From Paractinoplanes pyxinae (GTDB lineage Bacteria; Actinomycetota; Actinomycetes; Mycobacteriales; Micromonosporaceae): a stretch of DNA of 64,000 nt. Below are positions 57,048 to 64,000 of this stretch, piece by piece. A program made the translations under genes and the position numbers. How positions within the stretch are numbered: the first letter of the stretch is position 1; each line of letters starts with the position of its first letter. The notes below the pieces were generated by a model that did not search any database, was not told the DNA's origin, and saw nothing but the letters and a program-made list of their open reading frames with translations. The stretch is taken from contig NZ_JAPNTZ010000001.1 in assembly GCF_026626335.1 (NCBI RefSeq), positions 310,001 through 374,000 of the forward strand, given 5' to 3'.

Positions 57048-57850
57048 GTCGCTCCTGAAGAGGTACGGGCGGGATGCCGCCCGACGGGGTCGATGCGGAG
57101 GCGGCCGGTGCGCGGGTCGGCTTCGACCTCGACGCGCAGGCCGTAGACCTCGCTGAGATGCTCGGCGGTGAGCACGTGGAGGGGGTCGCCGGCGGCGTGG
57201 ACGCGGCCGGCGTGCAGCAGCAGGAGCGTGTCGGCGACCCGCGCGGCGTGATCCAGGTCGTGCAGCACCACGCCGACGGCGACGCCGTGTTCGTCGGCCA
57301 GGTCGCGGATCAGGTCGAGCGTCTCGATCTGGTAGCGCAGGTCGAGGTGGTTGGTCGGCTCGTCCAGCAGCACGACCCCGGTCTGCTGGGCCAGGCAGGC
57401 GGCGAGCCAGACGCGCTGCATCTCGCCGCCGGAAAGCTCGCCGACCGGTCGTTCGGCCATTTCCCGTACGCCGGTCACGCGCATGGCGTGGTCGACCGCG
57501 CTCCGGTCGGCCGCCGACGGCCCGGCGAAGCGCCGCCGGTGCGGATGGCGCCCGAACGCGACGACCTCGCTGACGGTCAGCCCGTGCGGGGCCTGCCGCG
57601 ACTACGAGAAGAGGGTGACCTCGCGGGCGAACTCCCGCGCGCTGAGCAGCGTGACCTTCCGCTGGTCGAGCGCCACCTCGCCGCCGTCGACCCGGTGCAA
57701 CCGGGCCAGCGCGCGCAGCAGGGTCGACTTGCCGCTGCCGTTCGGCCCGACCAGGGCCGTCACGCGCCCGGACGTCAGCACCACCTCGACGTCATGGACC
57801 ACCGTGGTGCTGCCGTAGCGCAGCACCAGGTGATCACCGCGAAGGGACAT
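57044..57850 (-). pseudogene. siderophore ABC ATPase interrupted by an in-frame amber codon
   Basis: Read through as one frame this is a 268-codon FepC-type ATPase: Walker A GPNGSGKST (35-43), signature LSGGEMQR, Walker B VVLLDEPTNHLD and H-loop VLHDLDH. Codon 83 is TAG (57602-57604 on the minus strand), between EVTLFS and SRQAPHGLTVSE. In relatives this position is the Q-loop Gln in LLPQS, so a single C-to-T change of CAG explains it. Everything after it stays in frame and conserved, so the change looks recent. Options are a true nonsense mutation, amber readthrough or a sequencing error. If real, the importer lacks an ATPase from this locus. Confidence 0.9.
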
Positions 57851-57867
57851 CGACCGTCTCCGTACAA

Positions 57868-57888
57868 GTAAGGTTTGCCTTGCCTTAC
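57868..57888. promoter_or_regulatory. IdeR/DmdR-type iron box
   Basis: GTAAGG and CCTTAC flank TTTGCCTTG, forming a dyad 17 bases upstream of the ATPase start. Thirteen of 19 positions match the IdeR consensus as I recall it. Iron-dependent repression of the siderophore operon, and perhaps of transcription toward 57900, is expected. Confidence 0.6.
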
Positions 57889-57927
57889 GGAGGCTAGGTG
57901 ATGATCAACTTGTCGGCAATCCCGCAC

Positions 57928-58749
57928 TCAGGACAGGCGATACGGGATTTCGGACATGAGGGCTCCCGGCGTCACTTTCATCACCCGCCGGAAGGCCGCG
58001 ATGAACGTGCTCGGCTGCGAGTACCCGAGCCGTTCCGACACCCCTTGCACGTCGACGCCGTCCGACAGCAGCTTCAGCGCCTCGTGCACCCGGAGCGCCT
58101 GCCGCCACTGCGCGAACGACAGCCCGGTCGCCTCGCGGAAGGCCCGGGTGATCGTCCGGTCGCTCAACCCCAGCTCGTTCGCCCACTCCAGCAGGCCGCG
58201 GTCGTCGGCCGGATCGGCCAGCAGCGCCTCGGCGATCGGGTCGATGCGGCGGTCGCCCGGCAGGGCCAGGGCGAACTGCCGTTCCGAGGGATCGAGCACG
58301 TCGAACACGACCGCTTCGGTGCGCGCCCGCGCCCCGGCTTCCAGATCTCGCTGCGCCAGCCGGAACAACAGCGACTCCAGCAGCGGAGTCATCGTGATCG
58401 GCGTCGGCCCGCCGAACTCGACCGGCGTGCGGTCGGGCGCGAAGAAGGCATCGTGCAACTCGGCCGCCGCGGTCAGCCGCCCGCCGTGCACCACCCCGGC
58501 CGGCAGCCACAGCCCGAACCCCGGCGGCACGGTGAAGATCCGGTTCCCGATCCGCGAGGTCAGAGTGCCGCCGCGCACCCACACCAGCACATGCATCGGA
58601 TGCGCGTGCGGCGCCCACTCCGTCGCCACCCCGGGCACCTCGGACTCGGCCACGATCGCGCCGGCCGCCGGATCCCCCTCGGGCACCGTGACCCCGCGCC
58701 GCACCACCGTGCCCGGGTCCCGCCGCCAGGTCCCCAGCCCGAGCTCCAT
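57928..58749 (-). CDS. AraC family regulator
   Basis: A 273-residue regulator with an N-terminal cupin-like sensor (HAHPMHVLVWVRGGTL, GFGLWLPAGVVHGG) and a C-terminal AraC HTH pair (LSDRTITRAFREATGLSFAQ, GVSERLGYSQPSTFIAAFRR). ATG at 58749; a TTG at 58770 is in frame. It is upstream of and on the same strand as the siderophore operon, with the iron box in the gap, so it may sense the siderophore and activate uptake. Confidence 0.8.
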   Translation of the reverse strand: MELGLGTWRRDPGTVVRRGVTVPEGDPAAGAIVAESEVPGVATEWAPHAHPMHVLVWVRGGTLTSRIGNRIFTVPPGFGLWLPAGVVHGGRLTAAAELHDAFFAPDRTPVEFGGPTPITMTPLLESLLFRLAQRDLEAGARARTEAVVFDVLDPSERQFALALPGDRRIDPIAEALLADPADDRGLLEWANELGLSDRTITRAFREATGLSFAQWRQALRVHEALKLLSDGVDVQGVSERLGYSQPSTFIAAFRRVMKVTPGALMSEIPYRLS

Positions 58750-58806
58750 GCCGGCGAGCGTACGCGGCAACCGATCCGCCCCCGGGCCGGACGGTGGCGG
58801 CGGCCG

Positions 58807-58923
58807 GTCACGGCCGCCGGCAGCATCGGCTACGCGCTGGGCCGGGCCGGCCAGTCACCGGACGAGGTGCTGACCGCGGCCGACGCCGCGATGTGCCGGA
58901 CCAAGCGCGCCGCCCGCGTCTAG
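58807..58923 (+). pseudogene. 3' remnant of a GGDEF diguanylate cyclase gene
   Basis: The frame ending at TAG 58921-58923 encodes VTAAGSIGYALGRAGQSPDE followed by VLTAADAAMCRTKRAARV, the characteristic end of a GGDEF domain (SIG strand and the ADxAMYxAKxxGR helix, here with Cys for Tyr). No GGDEF motif or start lies upstream; that DNA belongs to the AraC gene on the other strand. It is a truncated relic. Confidence 0.75.
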
Positions 58924-60197
58924 CAGGACGCCTTGCCGCCGAGCTTTTCGGAGCTGTGGCGCTGATAGCCGACCTCGGCCCCGCCGCGCAGGGTGATGGC
59001 GTTGCAGCGGTGGCTGGCCGGCGTCTGGTGGGCGACGAAGCTGGCCGTCGACACCGTGTTGCTGGTGAAGGTGACCGTGCTCAGGTCGCCGTCGAGGATG
59101 GGCGGGTCCTGCGAGCCCGTGCTCGAGATGGTGTTGCCGGTGATGGCGATCTGGGCGTCGGCGATGGCGAAGTTGTTGTCGGTGTGCAGCACCAGGCCGC
59201 CGTGCGAGTTGGTGAACTTGTTGTTGCGCAGCTTGATGTTGCGCGCCGACGAGTCGGGCTGGTCGGCGCCGATCTCGAGGATGCCCTGGGTGTTCGAGCC
59301 GGTGCTGTGGTGCACGTCGAGGTTGTCGGCGTTGTTCCACACCTCGACGAAGCCGCCGTCGTGACCGTAGTCGTTGCTCGGGGCCCGGCAGTTGGTGCAG
59401 CTGCTGTGCCCGATCTCGACGTCGTGCGCCTCGACCAGGAAGCCGACCGCGCCGTAGTCGTCGTCGCCGCCGGGGGTGTCGCGCACCATGCTCAGGTCGC
59501 GCACGGTCACCTTGTCGGCCCAGGTGCCGGGGGAGCGGAACTGCACGCCGACGCCGGACTTGTCGACGGTGCTGGACCGGACGCCGCTGTTCGGGCCGTG
59601 CACCACGATGCCGTTCTTCAGGGCGTTGGTGACCCGGATGTTCTCGACGATCTGGTACTGACCGGTGAGCAGCACGACGCTCTCTTGGTCCGCTTTGCCG
59701 CCGTTGATGACCGGCAGTGCTCCTGACCCGTACGCGGTGAGTTTGACCGGTTTGGCTTTGGTGCCGTCGCCACGAAGCTCCACAGTGGTCTGCCACGTGC
59801 ACCCGCGGGCCAGGCCGACAACCGTGCCGGCGTCGAGCGAGCGGGACGTGGCGGCCCCGATCGTGCGCAGCGGTTCAGCCAGCGTTCCCTTGTTGTTGTC
59901 GTTGCCGTCCTTACAGTTCACGTGGATGTCGACGTGCTGCGTGGGCGCGGACGCCTTCGGCTTGGGTGAGGCCGTGACGTACGCCGCAGTTCCGAGGCTG
60001 GGGGCGACGCTGACCGTGGGCGACGGCGCCGCGGACGGGGAAATCCTTGCACCGGACGGCGAAACGGGCACCGCGAGCGAAGCCGGTTCTTTTTCACCGG
60101 GCGAAAACGGGGAGAAACCGGCGACGACCAACGCGCCGCCCAGCACGACCGTCGCGGCGGTGGCCACCAGCGGGAGACGAAGGCGTCGGCTCGGCAT
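58920..60197 (-). CDS. secreted right-handed parallel beta-helix protein
   Basis: A 425-residue exported protein with an N-terminal membrane/signal segment (LVATAATVVLGGALVVAGF), a Pro/Ser/Ala-rich linker to about residue 90, then short beta-helix repeats with Asn and His ladders (VENIRVTNALKNGIVVHGPN, NIKLRNNKFTNSHGGLVLHT, IAITGNTISSTG). Such folds are polysaccharide lyases, pectinases or passive surface proteins. No catalytic set stands out. Its stop overlaps the GGDEF remnant by three bases. Divergent from the kinase at 60366. Confidence 0.75.
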   Translation of the reverse strand: MPSRRLRLPLVATAATVVLGGALVVAGFSPFSPGEKEPASLAVPVSPSGARISPSAAPSPTVSVAPSLGTAAYVTASPKPKASAPTQHVDIHVNCKDGNDNNKGTLAEPLRTIGAATSRSLDAGTVVGLARGCTWQTTVELRGDGTKAKPVKLTAYGSGALPVINGGKADQESVVLLTGQYQIVENIRVTNALKNGIVVHGPNSGVRSSTVDKSGVGVQFRSPGTWADKVTVRDLSMVRDTPGGDDDYGAVGFLVEAHDVEIGHSSCTNCRAPSNDYGHDGGFVEVWNNADNLDVHHSTGSNTQGILEIGADQPDSSARNIKLRNNKFTNSHGGLVLHTDNNFAIADAQIAITGNTISSTGSQDPPILDGDLSTVTFTSNTVSTASFVAHQTPASHRCNAITLRGGAEVGYQRHSSEKLGGKASC

Positions 60198-60365
60198 GGC
60201 GCCACCCTAGCTGACCTGCGTGACACACATATTCAACAAGATCATTAGGTGACAACCGACGCAGTTTTATGTCGTACCCCACGGGTATGCTGCTGGCACG
60301 TCACCGAAACACCCGTCGCCGCCGTGCGGGTGTGGCCGGGGGCGGACGGCCATGGGGAGGTCGCA

Positions 60366-61793
60366 GTGCACATGCTCGCGGGGCGTTACGGATTGGGCGC
60401 GGCCCTGGGCCAGGGCGGGAGCTCGGTCGTCCATCACGGATTCGACAACACGTTGAAGCGTTCCGTGGCCATCAAGATCTTCGACGAGGCGGCCACCGAC
60501 GTCCTGCGCGAGGCGCGCACCGCGGCCGGCCTCAGCCACCCCAACATCGCCCAGGTCTACGACTACGGCGAGGTCGTCGACGGCTCGCGCCGCACGCCCT
60601 TCCTGGTCATGGAATTCGTCGACGGCGAGACCCTGGCCGACCGGCTGGTCACCGCGGGCGCTATGCGCTGGCGTCAGGCCGCCGAGATCTGCGCCGAGAC
60701 GGCGTGCGCCCTGGCCGCCGCCCACGCGCAGAACCTGGTGCACCGCGACGTCAAGCCCGGCAACATCATGCTCACCGCCGACGGTGTGAAGGTGCTCGAT
60801 TTCGGCATCGCCGCCGCGGCCGGCCACAACAGCGTCGACATCAACGGCGCGCTCTGGGGCAGCCCGGCCCACCTGGCGCCCGAGCAGCTGCGCGGCGAGC
60901 CGGTCTTCCCCTCGGCCGACGTGTACGCGCTGGGCCTGGTCCTGTTCGAATGCCTCACCGGTTCCCGGGCCTGGCCGGGCGCCAGCCTGGGCGAGATCCT
61001 GGCCACCCGCCACGGCCGCCCGGCCCCGCGCCTGCCTCGCTTCGCCGGCCTGCCGCGCGAACTGGTCCGCCTGTACGAGGCCAGTACGGCCGAAGACCCG
61101 GCGGCCCGGCCCTCGGCCACCGAACTGGCCGAGGCCTTCCGGCTGCTCACCAGCCCGGCTCCGCTGGCCCGCCCGATCCAGCCGCTGCGGTACGGCGCTC
61201 GCCCGCTGACGCCCGCGCCGGCCACGAAGTCGCCGCCCACGATGTCGCAGCGGTCGCGCCGCCGGGCCACCGTCATGGCCTCGGCCGCCGTCGTGGCGGC
61301 GGTCGTCAGCGTCTTCGGCATCCAGCTGGCCAACGGCACGGCCACCCCGGGCGGCCGTCCGGCCGAGGCGGCCGTGGAAGGCGCCGGTCCGGCCAAGACC
61401 TCGCCCAAGGTCACCAAGCCCGCGCCGTCGGCCTCGACGTCGCCGGCCGCCCCGCGCATCCGTGAGGCCGACTCGTCGACGACCACCACGACCGTACGCA
61501 AGAAGAACCGCCGCACGACGCCGGTCGACTCACCCACCACCACGCCGACCAAGCGCCCGGCCGCCACCAAGCCGCCGGTCGTGTCGCCGAGCACCCCGCC
61601 GGTGACCACGCCGCCGGTCACCAAGCCGCCGACGAAGCCGACCGAGCCCGAGACCACCACCCCGCCGCCCACCAAGCCGACCGAGCCCGAGACCACGACG
61701 CCTCCCGTCGAGACGCCGCCGGTCGAGACGCCCCCGGTCACCACCAGCCCCCAGGCGGAGGACGACAGCGCGGACGGCGCCCGCATGGCATGA
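60366..61793 (+). CDS. receptor-type serine/threonine kinase with Pro/Thr-rich tail
   Basis: A 475-residue kinase: catalytic domain with Lys37 (VAIK), HRDVKPGN at 126-133 and DFG at 145-147, all intact; a membrane segment near 301-320; then an extracellular low-complexity Pro/Thr/Glu tail with repeats such as TEPETTTPPPTKP and VETPPVETPP. The tail probably spans the wall. GTG at 60366 has GGGGAGG five bases upstream; longer upstream frames are unlikely. It is coupled to the following serine hydrolase (ATGA). Confidence 0.8.
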   Translation: MHMLAGRYGLGAALGQGGSSVVHHGFDNTLKRSVAIKIFDEAATDVLREARTAAGLSHPNIAQVYDYGEVVDGSRRTPFLVMEFVDGETLADRLVTAGAMRWRQAAEICAETACALAAAHAQNLVHRDVKPGNIMLTADGVKVLDFGIAAAAGHNSVDINGALWGSPAHLAPEQLRGEPVFPSADVYALGLVLFECLTGSRAWPGASLGEILATRHGRPAPRLPRFAGLPRELVRLYEASTAEDPAARPSATELAEAFRLLTSPAPLARPIQPLRYGARPLTPAPATKSPPTMSQRSRRRATVMASAAVVAAVVSVFGIQLANGTATPGGRPAEAAVEGAGPAKTSPKVTKPAPSASTSPAAPRIREADSSTTTTTVRKKNRRTTPVDSPTTTPTKRPAATKPPVVSPSTPPVTTPPVTKPPTKPTEPETTTPPPTKPTEPETTTPPVETPPVETPPVTTSPQAEDDSADGARMA

Positions 61794-63088
61794 TCTCGGC
61801 CATGTCGTTGACTCGCCGCCACGTCCTGGGCGCCGGCGCTGCCGCGCTGACTGCCACCGTCACCGGCTGCGGGCGTGGCGAGGGCGGCTGGGTCGACGGG
61901 CAGGCGAGCGGCGGTACGGGTGGCGGTGCGGCGGCTGCTGCGGCGCCGGCCTATGTCGCGCCGCTCAAGGCGGTGCTGACCAAATACCTGAAGCCCACGA
62001 CGGCCAACCCGAAACACCCCACGTACGCCGGGGCGGCGCTGGTCGTGATGGTGAACAACTCGACCACGGCCAACCTCGCCGTCGGGCACGCGTTGCGCTA
62101 CGGCGCCGGCCCGGTCGAGCTGGCGGCGGCCAAGCGCGTGGCCATGCGGACGGACTCCATCTTCGACCTGGCCTCGCTGACGAAGGTGTATGTGTCGATC
62201 GCCCTGCTGCAGCAGGTGGACAAGGGCAAGGTCGAGCTGGACGCGCCGGTCGTGCGCTACCTGCCCGGGTTCACCGGCGCGGGTAAAGACAAGATCACCG
62301 TACGGATGCTGCTGACCCACACGAGCGGCCTGCCGGTCGGTGTCACCGGCGTTAAGGGCTTGTCGGTGGCCGCCCAGCGGGCCAAGGTGCTGGCCACCCC
62401 GCTGGTCGGCGGCGCGGTGCCGGGCAAGACGTTCCGCTACTCCAGCGCCGGGCTGATGGTGGCCGGCCAGATCGTCGAGAAGGTCACCGGCCTCGCCCTG
62501 GACGCGGCGATCAAGAGCGGTGTCACCTCGCCCATGGGCATCCGCTACATGGGCTTCAACCCGCGCAAATGGCTCACCGCGGCCGACCAGGCGGCCCGGC
62601 TCGTCGCCACCGACGCCCGCACCGCCCGCGGCCTGCTGCGCGGCACCGTCCACGACGACATCGCGGCCCAGATGGGCGGCGTCATCGGCAGCGCGGGCCT
62701 GTTCGGCACGGCCCGCGACGTCGCCCTGACCGGCCAGATGCTGCTGGCCGGCGGCGTCTACGGCGGTAAGCGCATCCTCTCGGCCCAGATCGTCAAAGAC
62801 ATGCTGGCCAACCACAACGCCGGCCTGCCCGCCGTCGACCCGGAAAGGCCGGGCCGCCCCTCCGACCACGGCCTCGGCGTGACGTTGCGCCAGCCCTGGT
62901 TCATGGGCGCCCTGTCGTCCCCCACGACGTTCGGCCACACCGGGTTCACGGGCACGTCGCTGCTGGTCGCGCCCCAGCACAAGCTGGTGCTGTCGCTGAT
63001 GACCAACCGCGCCCACCCCAACTGGAGCTGGGCCAACCCCGACCCCATGCGGGCCGAGATCGCCACCACCCTGGCCAAATACCTCTGA
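61790..63088 (+). CDS. exported serine hydrolase (beta-lactamase class C fold)
   Basis: A 432-residue protein with a twin-Arg signal (SLTRRHVLGAGAAALTA) ending at a lipobox-like TVTGC, so probably a lipoprotein. Class C motifs: SLTK (SxxK), YSS (YxN position) and HTG. This is a more complete active site than the hydrolase at 51538. I chose the ATG at 61790, overlapping the kinase stop; an ATG at 61802 gives a tighter Tat signal. Likely a DD-peptidase or esterase acting at the wall, co-expressed with the kinase. Confidence 0.8.
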   Translation: MISAMSLTRRHVLGAGAAALTATVTGCGRGEGGWVDGQASGGTGGGAAAAAAPAYVAPLKAVLTKYLKPTTANPKHPTYAGAALVVMVNNSTTANLAVGHALRYGAGPVELAAAKRVAMRTDSIFDLASLTKVYVSIALLQQVDKGKVELDAPVVRYLPGFTGAGKDKITVRMLLTHTSGLPVGVTGVKGLSVAAQRAKVLATPLVGGAVPGKTFRYSSAGLMVAGQIVEKVTGLALDAAIKSGVTSPMGIRYMGFNPRKWLTAADQAARLVATDARTARGLLRGTVHDDIAAQMGGVIGSAGLFGTARDVALTGQMLLAGGVYGGKRILSAQIVKDMLANHNAGLPAVDPERPGRPSDHGLGVTLRQPWFMGALSSPTTFGHTGFTGTSLLVAPQHKLVLSLMTNRAHPNWSWANPDPMRAEIATTLAKYL

Positions 63089-63299
63089 GGCCCAACCGTG
63101 CGGCCGCGCACCGACGCGGCCGGCCGCCTCGGGCAGCGCGGGGGACCCGGCCGAGCGCATCAGCCGGCGCCCGCAACCGCCCCCAACCGGCCGCGACGCC
63201 GCCAGGTCGTGGGCCTGCTCACCCACCGGGTCGCTTGCGTAGTCGCATTGCTTCCGGGGCGCCCGCTGACGGGCCATACGCGTCAGGAGGACATGTTTC

Positions 63300-63539
63300 T
63301 TGGAGCGCATCATGTATGGCGTGCTTGCCGTGGCCGGCGTTCTGGCCATCTTTTTCAACCGCCGGTTCGGGATTTCGGGGGTCGAGTCGAGTCGTTCCTT
63401 CTTCGGGCGCGACCCGCGACCGGGGTCGCGAGAGCACCGATTCACCATGGCGTATGGCCGGGCAATGGCCGTCCTGGTCGGCGCGGCAATGGTGGTGTTC
63501 GGCGCTCTGGGCGTAGTCGGCATCTTTCCGCTCGAATAG
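63300..63539 (+). CDS. small two-helix membrane protein
   Basis: A 79-residue protein with hydrophobic segments near residues 5-20 and 55-77 separated by a basic loop (FFGRDPRPGSREHRF). TTG at 63300 has AGGAGG nine bases upstream; ATG at 63312 has GGAG six bases upstream; either may be used. No family recognised. The preceding 211 bases (63089-63299) hold no supportable gene. Confidence 0.5.
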   Translation: MERIMYGVLAVAGVLAIFFNRRFGISGVESSRSFFGRDPRPGSREHRFTMAYGRAMAVLVGAAMVVFGALGVVGIFPLE

Positions 63540-63600
63540 GGAGCGCGAAATGTGTGAATGGCGGCGGATGCTCCGCGATGTCAACGGCGCCTGAATACCG

Positions 63601-63744
63601 ACCCCGCGGTGGGTGGCGACGCTCGATAGCCTCGACCCCGTGCTGCGCTGGTTCCTCGACGACGTGCGGGACCGGTTTCCTGGATCGCCGGCGCTGGTCG
63701 CCGACGAGTCCGGCGGCCGGTTGCAGCTGAAGGCTTCGGGCTGA
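63601..63744 (+). pseudogene. fragment of a tyrosine recombinase (integrase) gene
   Basis: The frame gives TPRWVATLDSLDPVLRWFLD then DVRDRFPGSPALVADESGGR, which resembles the middle of actinobacterial phage-type integrases (PVLxxYLxEVRPRF...PALWPSERGGR). The catalytic Arg-His-Arg-Tyr regions are not present and the frame stops at 63744. I read it as a leftover of an integrated element. Confidence 0.55.
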
Positions 63745-63840
63745 TCGTGACCGGCACCCGGAAAGCCAAACAGAACAACGCGTTTCGCGGCCGGGCGATG
63801 CCGTCGGCCCGACGCGCGTGCCCGAGTGTCTGGGGACACC

Positions 63841-64000
63841 GTGACCGAAGCCCGGCATCTGCGTGTCGCAGCTCGGATCGTCAAAAGCGCGCTGCCGCTC
63901 TACGTCAACACTCTGATCGCGTCGGTGGGCGCCCTCGTCAACACGGCCACTCTTGGCCGGCACGGGACTGCCTCGCTGGCGGCGTTCGTTGTCGCCGTCG
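63841..64000 (+). CDS. MATE-like efflux transporter, 5' end (partial)
   Basis: GTG at 63841 opens a frame to the window edge: VKSALPLYVNTLIASVGALV then NTATLGRHGTASLAAFVVAV. The ALP start of helix 1 and the N-T-LGRxG-ALAA pattern are those of MATE-family antiporters (lvDT.lGrlG..aLAa). Only 53 residues are visible, so the subfamily cannot be set. Confidence 0.6.
   Translation, partial: MTEARHLRVAARIVKSALPLYVNTLIASVGALVNTATLGRHGTASLAAFVVAV

Noticed and set aside
63293..63310. ATG at 63293 as the start of a gene
   Set aside because: The ribosome site ends only two bases before it and the frame has Arg-rich off-frame composition; the TTG at 63300 or ATG at 63312 gives a sensible two-helix protein.
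60674..63523. Long minus-strand open frame (~950 codons)
   Set aside because: It is antisense to a kinase and a serine hydrolase with intact motifs and has no recognisable domain; long antisense frames are normal at this GC content.

Overview
The window is high-GC actinobacterial chromosome. GTG and TTG starts are frequent, starts and stops often overlap by 1-4 bases, and many genes encode LAL/LuxR, SARP/BTAD, TetR, HxlR and serine/threonine kinase signalling proteins. Together with the types of envelope protein present this suggests a filamentous, non-mycolate actinomycete such as Actinoplanes or another Micromonosporaceae (inference; no rRNA or housekeeping marker lies in the window). I saw no tRNA, rRNA, CRISPR array or intact mobile element.

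Layout. 0-6.1 kb: envelope polysaccharide genes (AftD-like arabinofuranosyltransferase, methyltransferase, PorA/DUF3068 protein), then about 0.75 kb of decayed or empty DNA. 6.9-11.6 kb: hypothetical protein, orphan KdpD sensor kinase, LPxTG surface protein. 11.7-16 kb: internally shortened LAL regulator and a Mn/Fe-type ABC operon whose ATPase and permease genes are collapsed into one frame. 16.1-20.5 kb: oxalate decarboxylase, receptor kinase, secreted Ig-like-repeat protein. 20.5-25.1 kb: tandem and inverted repeats, membrane protein, NCS2 nucleobase permease with a DUF1989 protein, EcsC-like protein. 25.1-32.5 kb: MFS and LysR genes divergent from a five-gene aromatic ring-cleavage operon. 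32.5-39.4 kb: LAL, SARP, MFS, DUF4242 and BTAD genes. 39.5-43.9 kb: NmrA/HxlR and RidA/HxlR divergent pairs and small hypothetical genes. 43.9-46.3 kb: GH43 glycosidase and CE7 esterase behind a perfect 26-bp palindrome. 46.4-51.4 kb: mini-pseudokinase, SARP with NB-ARC, PhyH dioxygenase, and an SDR/TetR pair with three matching operators. 51.5-54 kb: serine hydrolase, duplicated-domain protein, alpha/beta hydrolase. 54-58.7 kb: siderophore ABC operon with an iron box and an AraC regulator; its ATPase carries an amber codon at the Q-loop. 58.8-64 kb: GGDEF remnant, beta-helix protein, receptor kinase, serine hydrolase, small membrane protein, integrase remnant and the start of a MATE transporter.

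Two themes stand out. First, gene decay: both metal-import ABC systems have damaged ATPases (an in-frame fusion and a nonsense codon), one LAL regulator has lost the middle of its sequence, and fragments of GGDEF, integrase and RibD-like genes remain. Second, unusually legible regulatory DNA: three GGAGA-N2-TCTCC sites around a TetR pair, 11-bp-periodic heptamers at the end of a SARP gene, a 26-bp palindrome at a hemicellulose operon, dyads in HxlR and LysR intergenic regions, and an IdeR-like iron box. The best candidates for something undescribed are the mini-pseudokinase/SARP/PhyH module (46.4-49.8 kb) and the ribbon-helix-helix/DUF1989 fusion encoded with a nucleobase permease.
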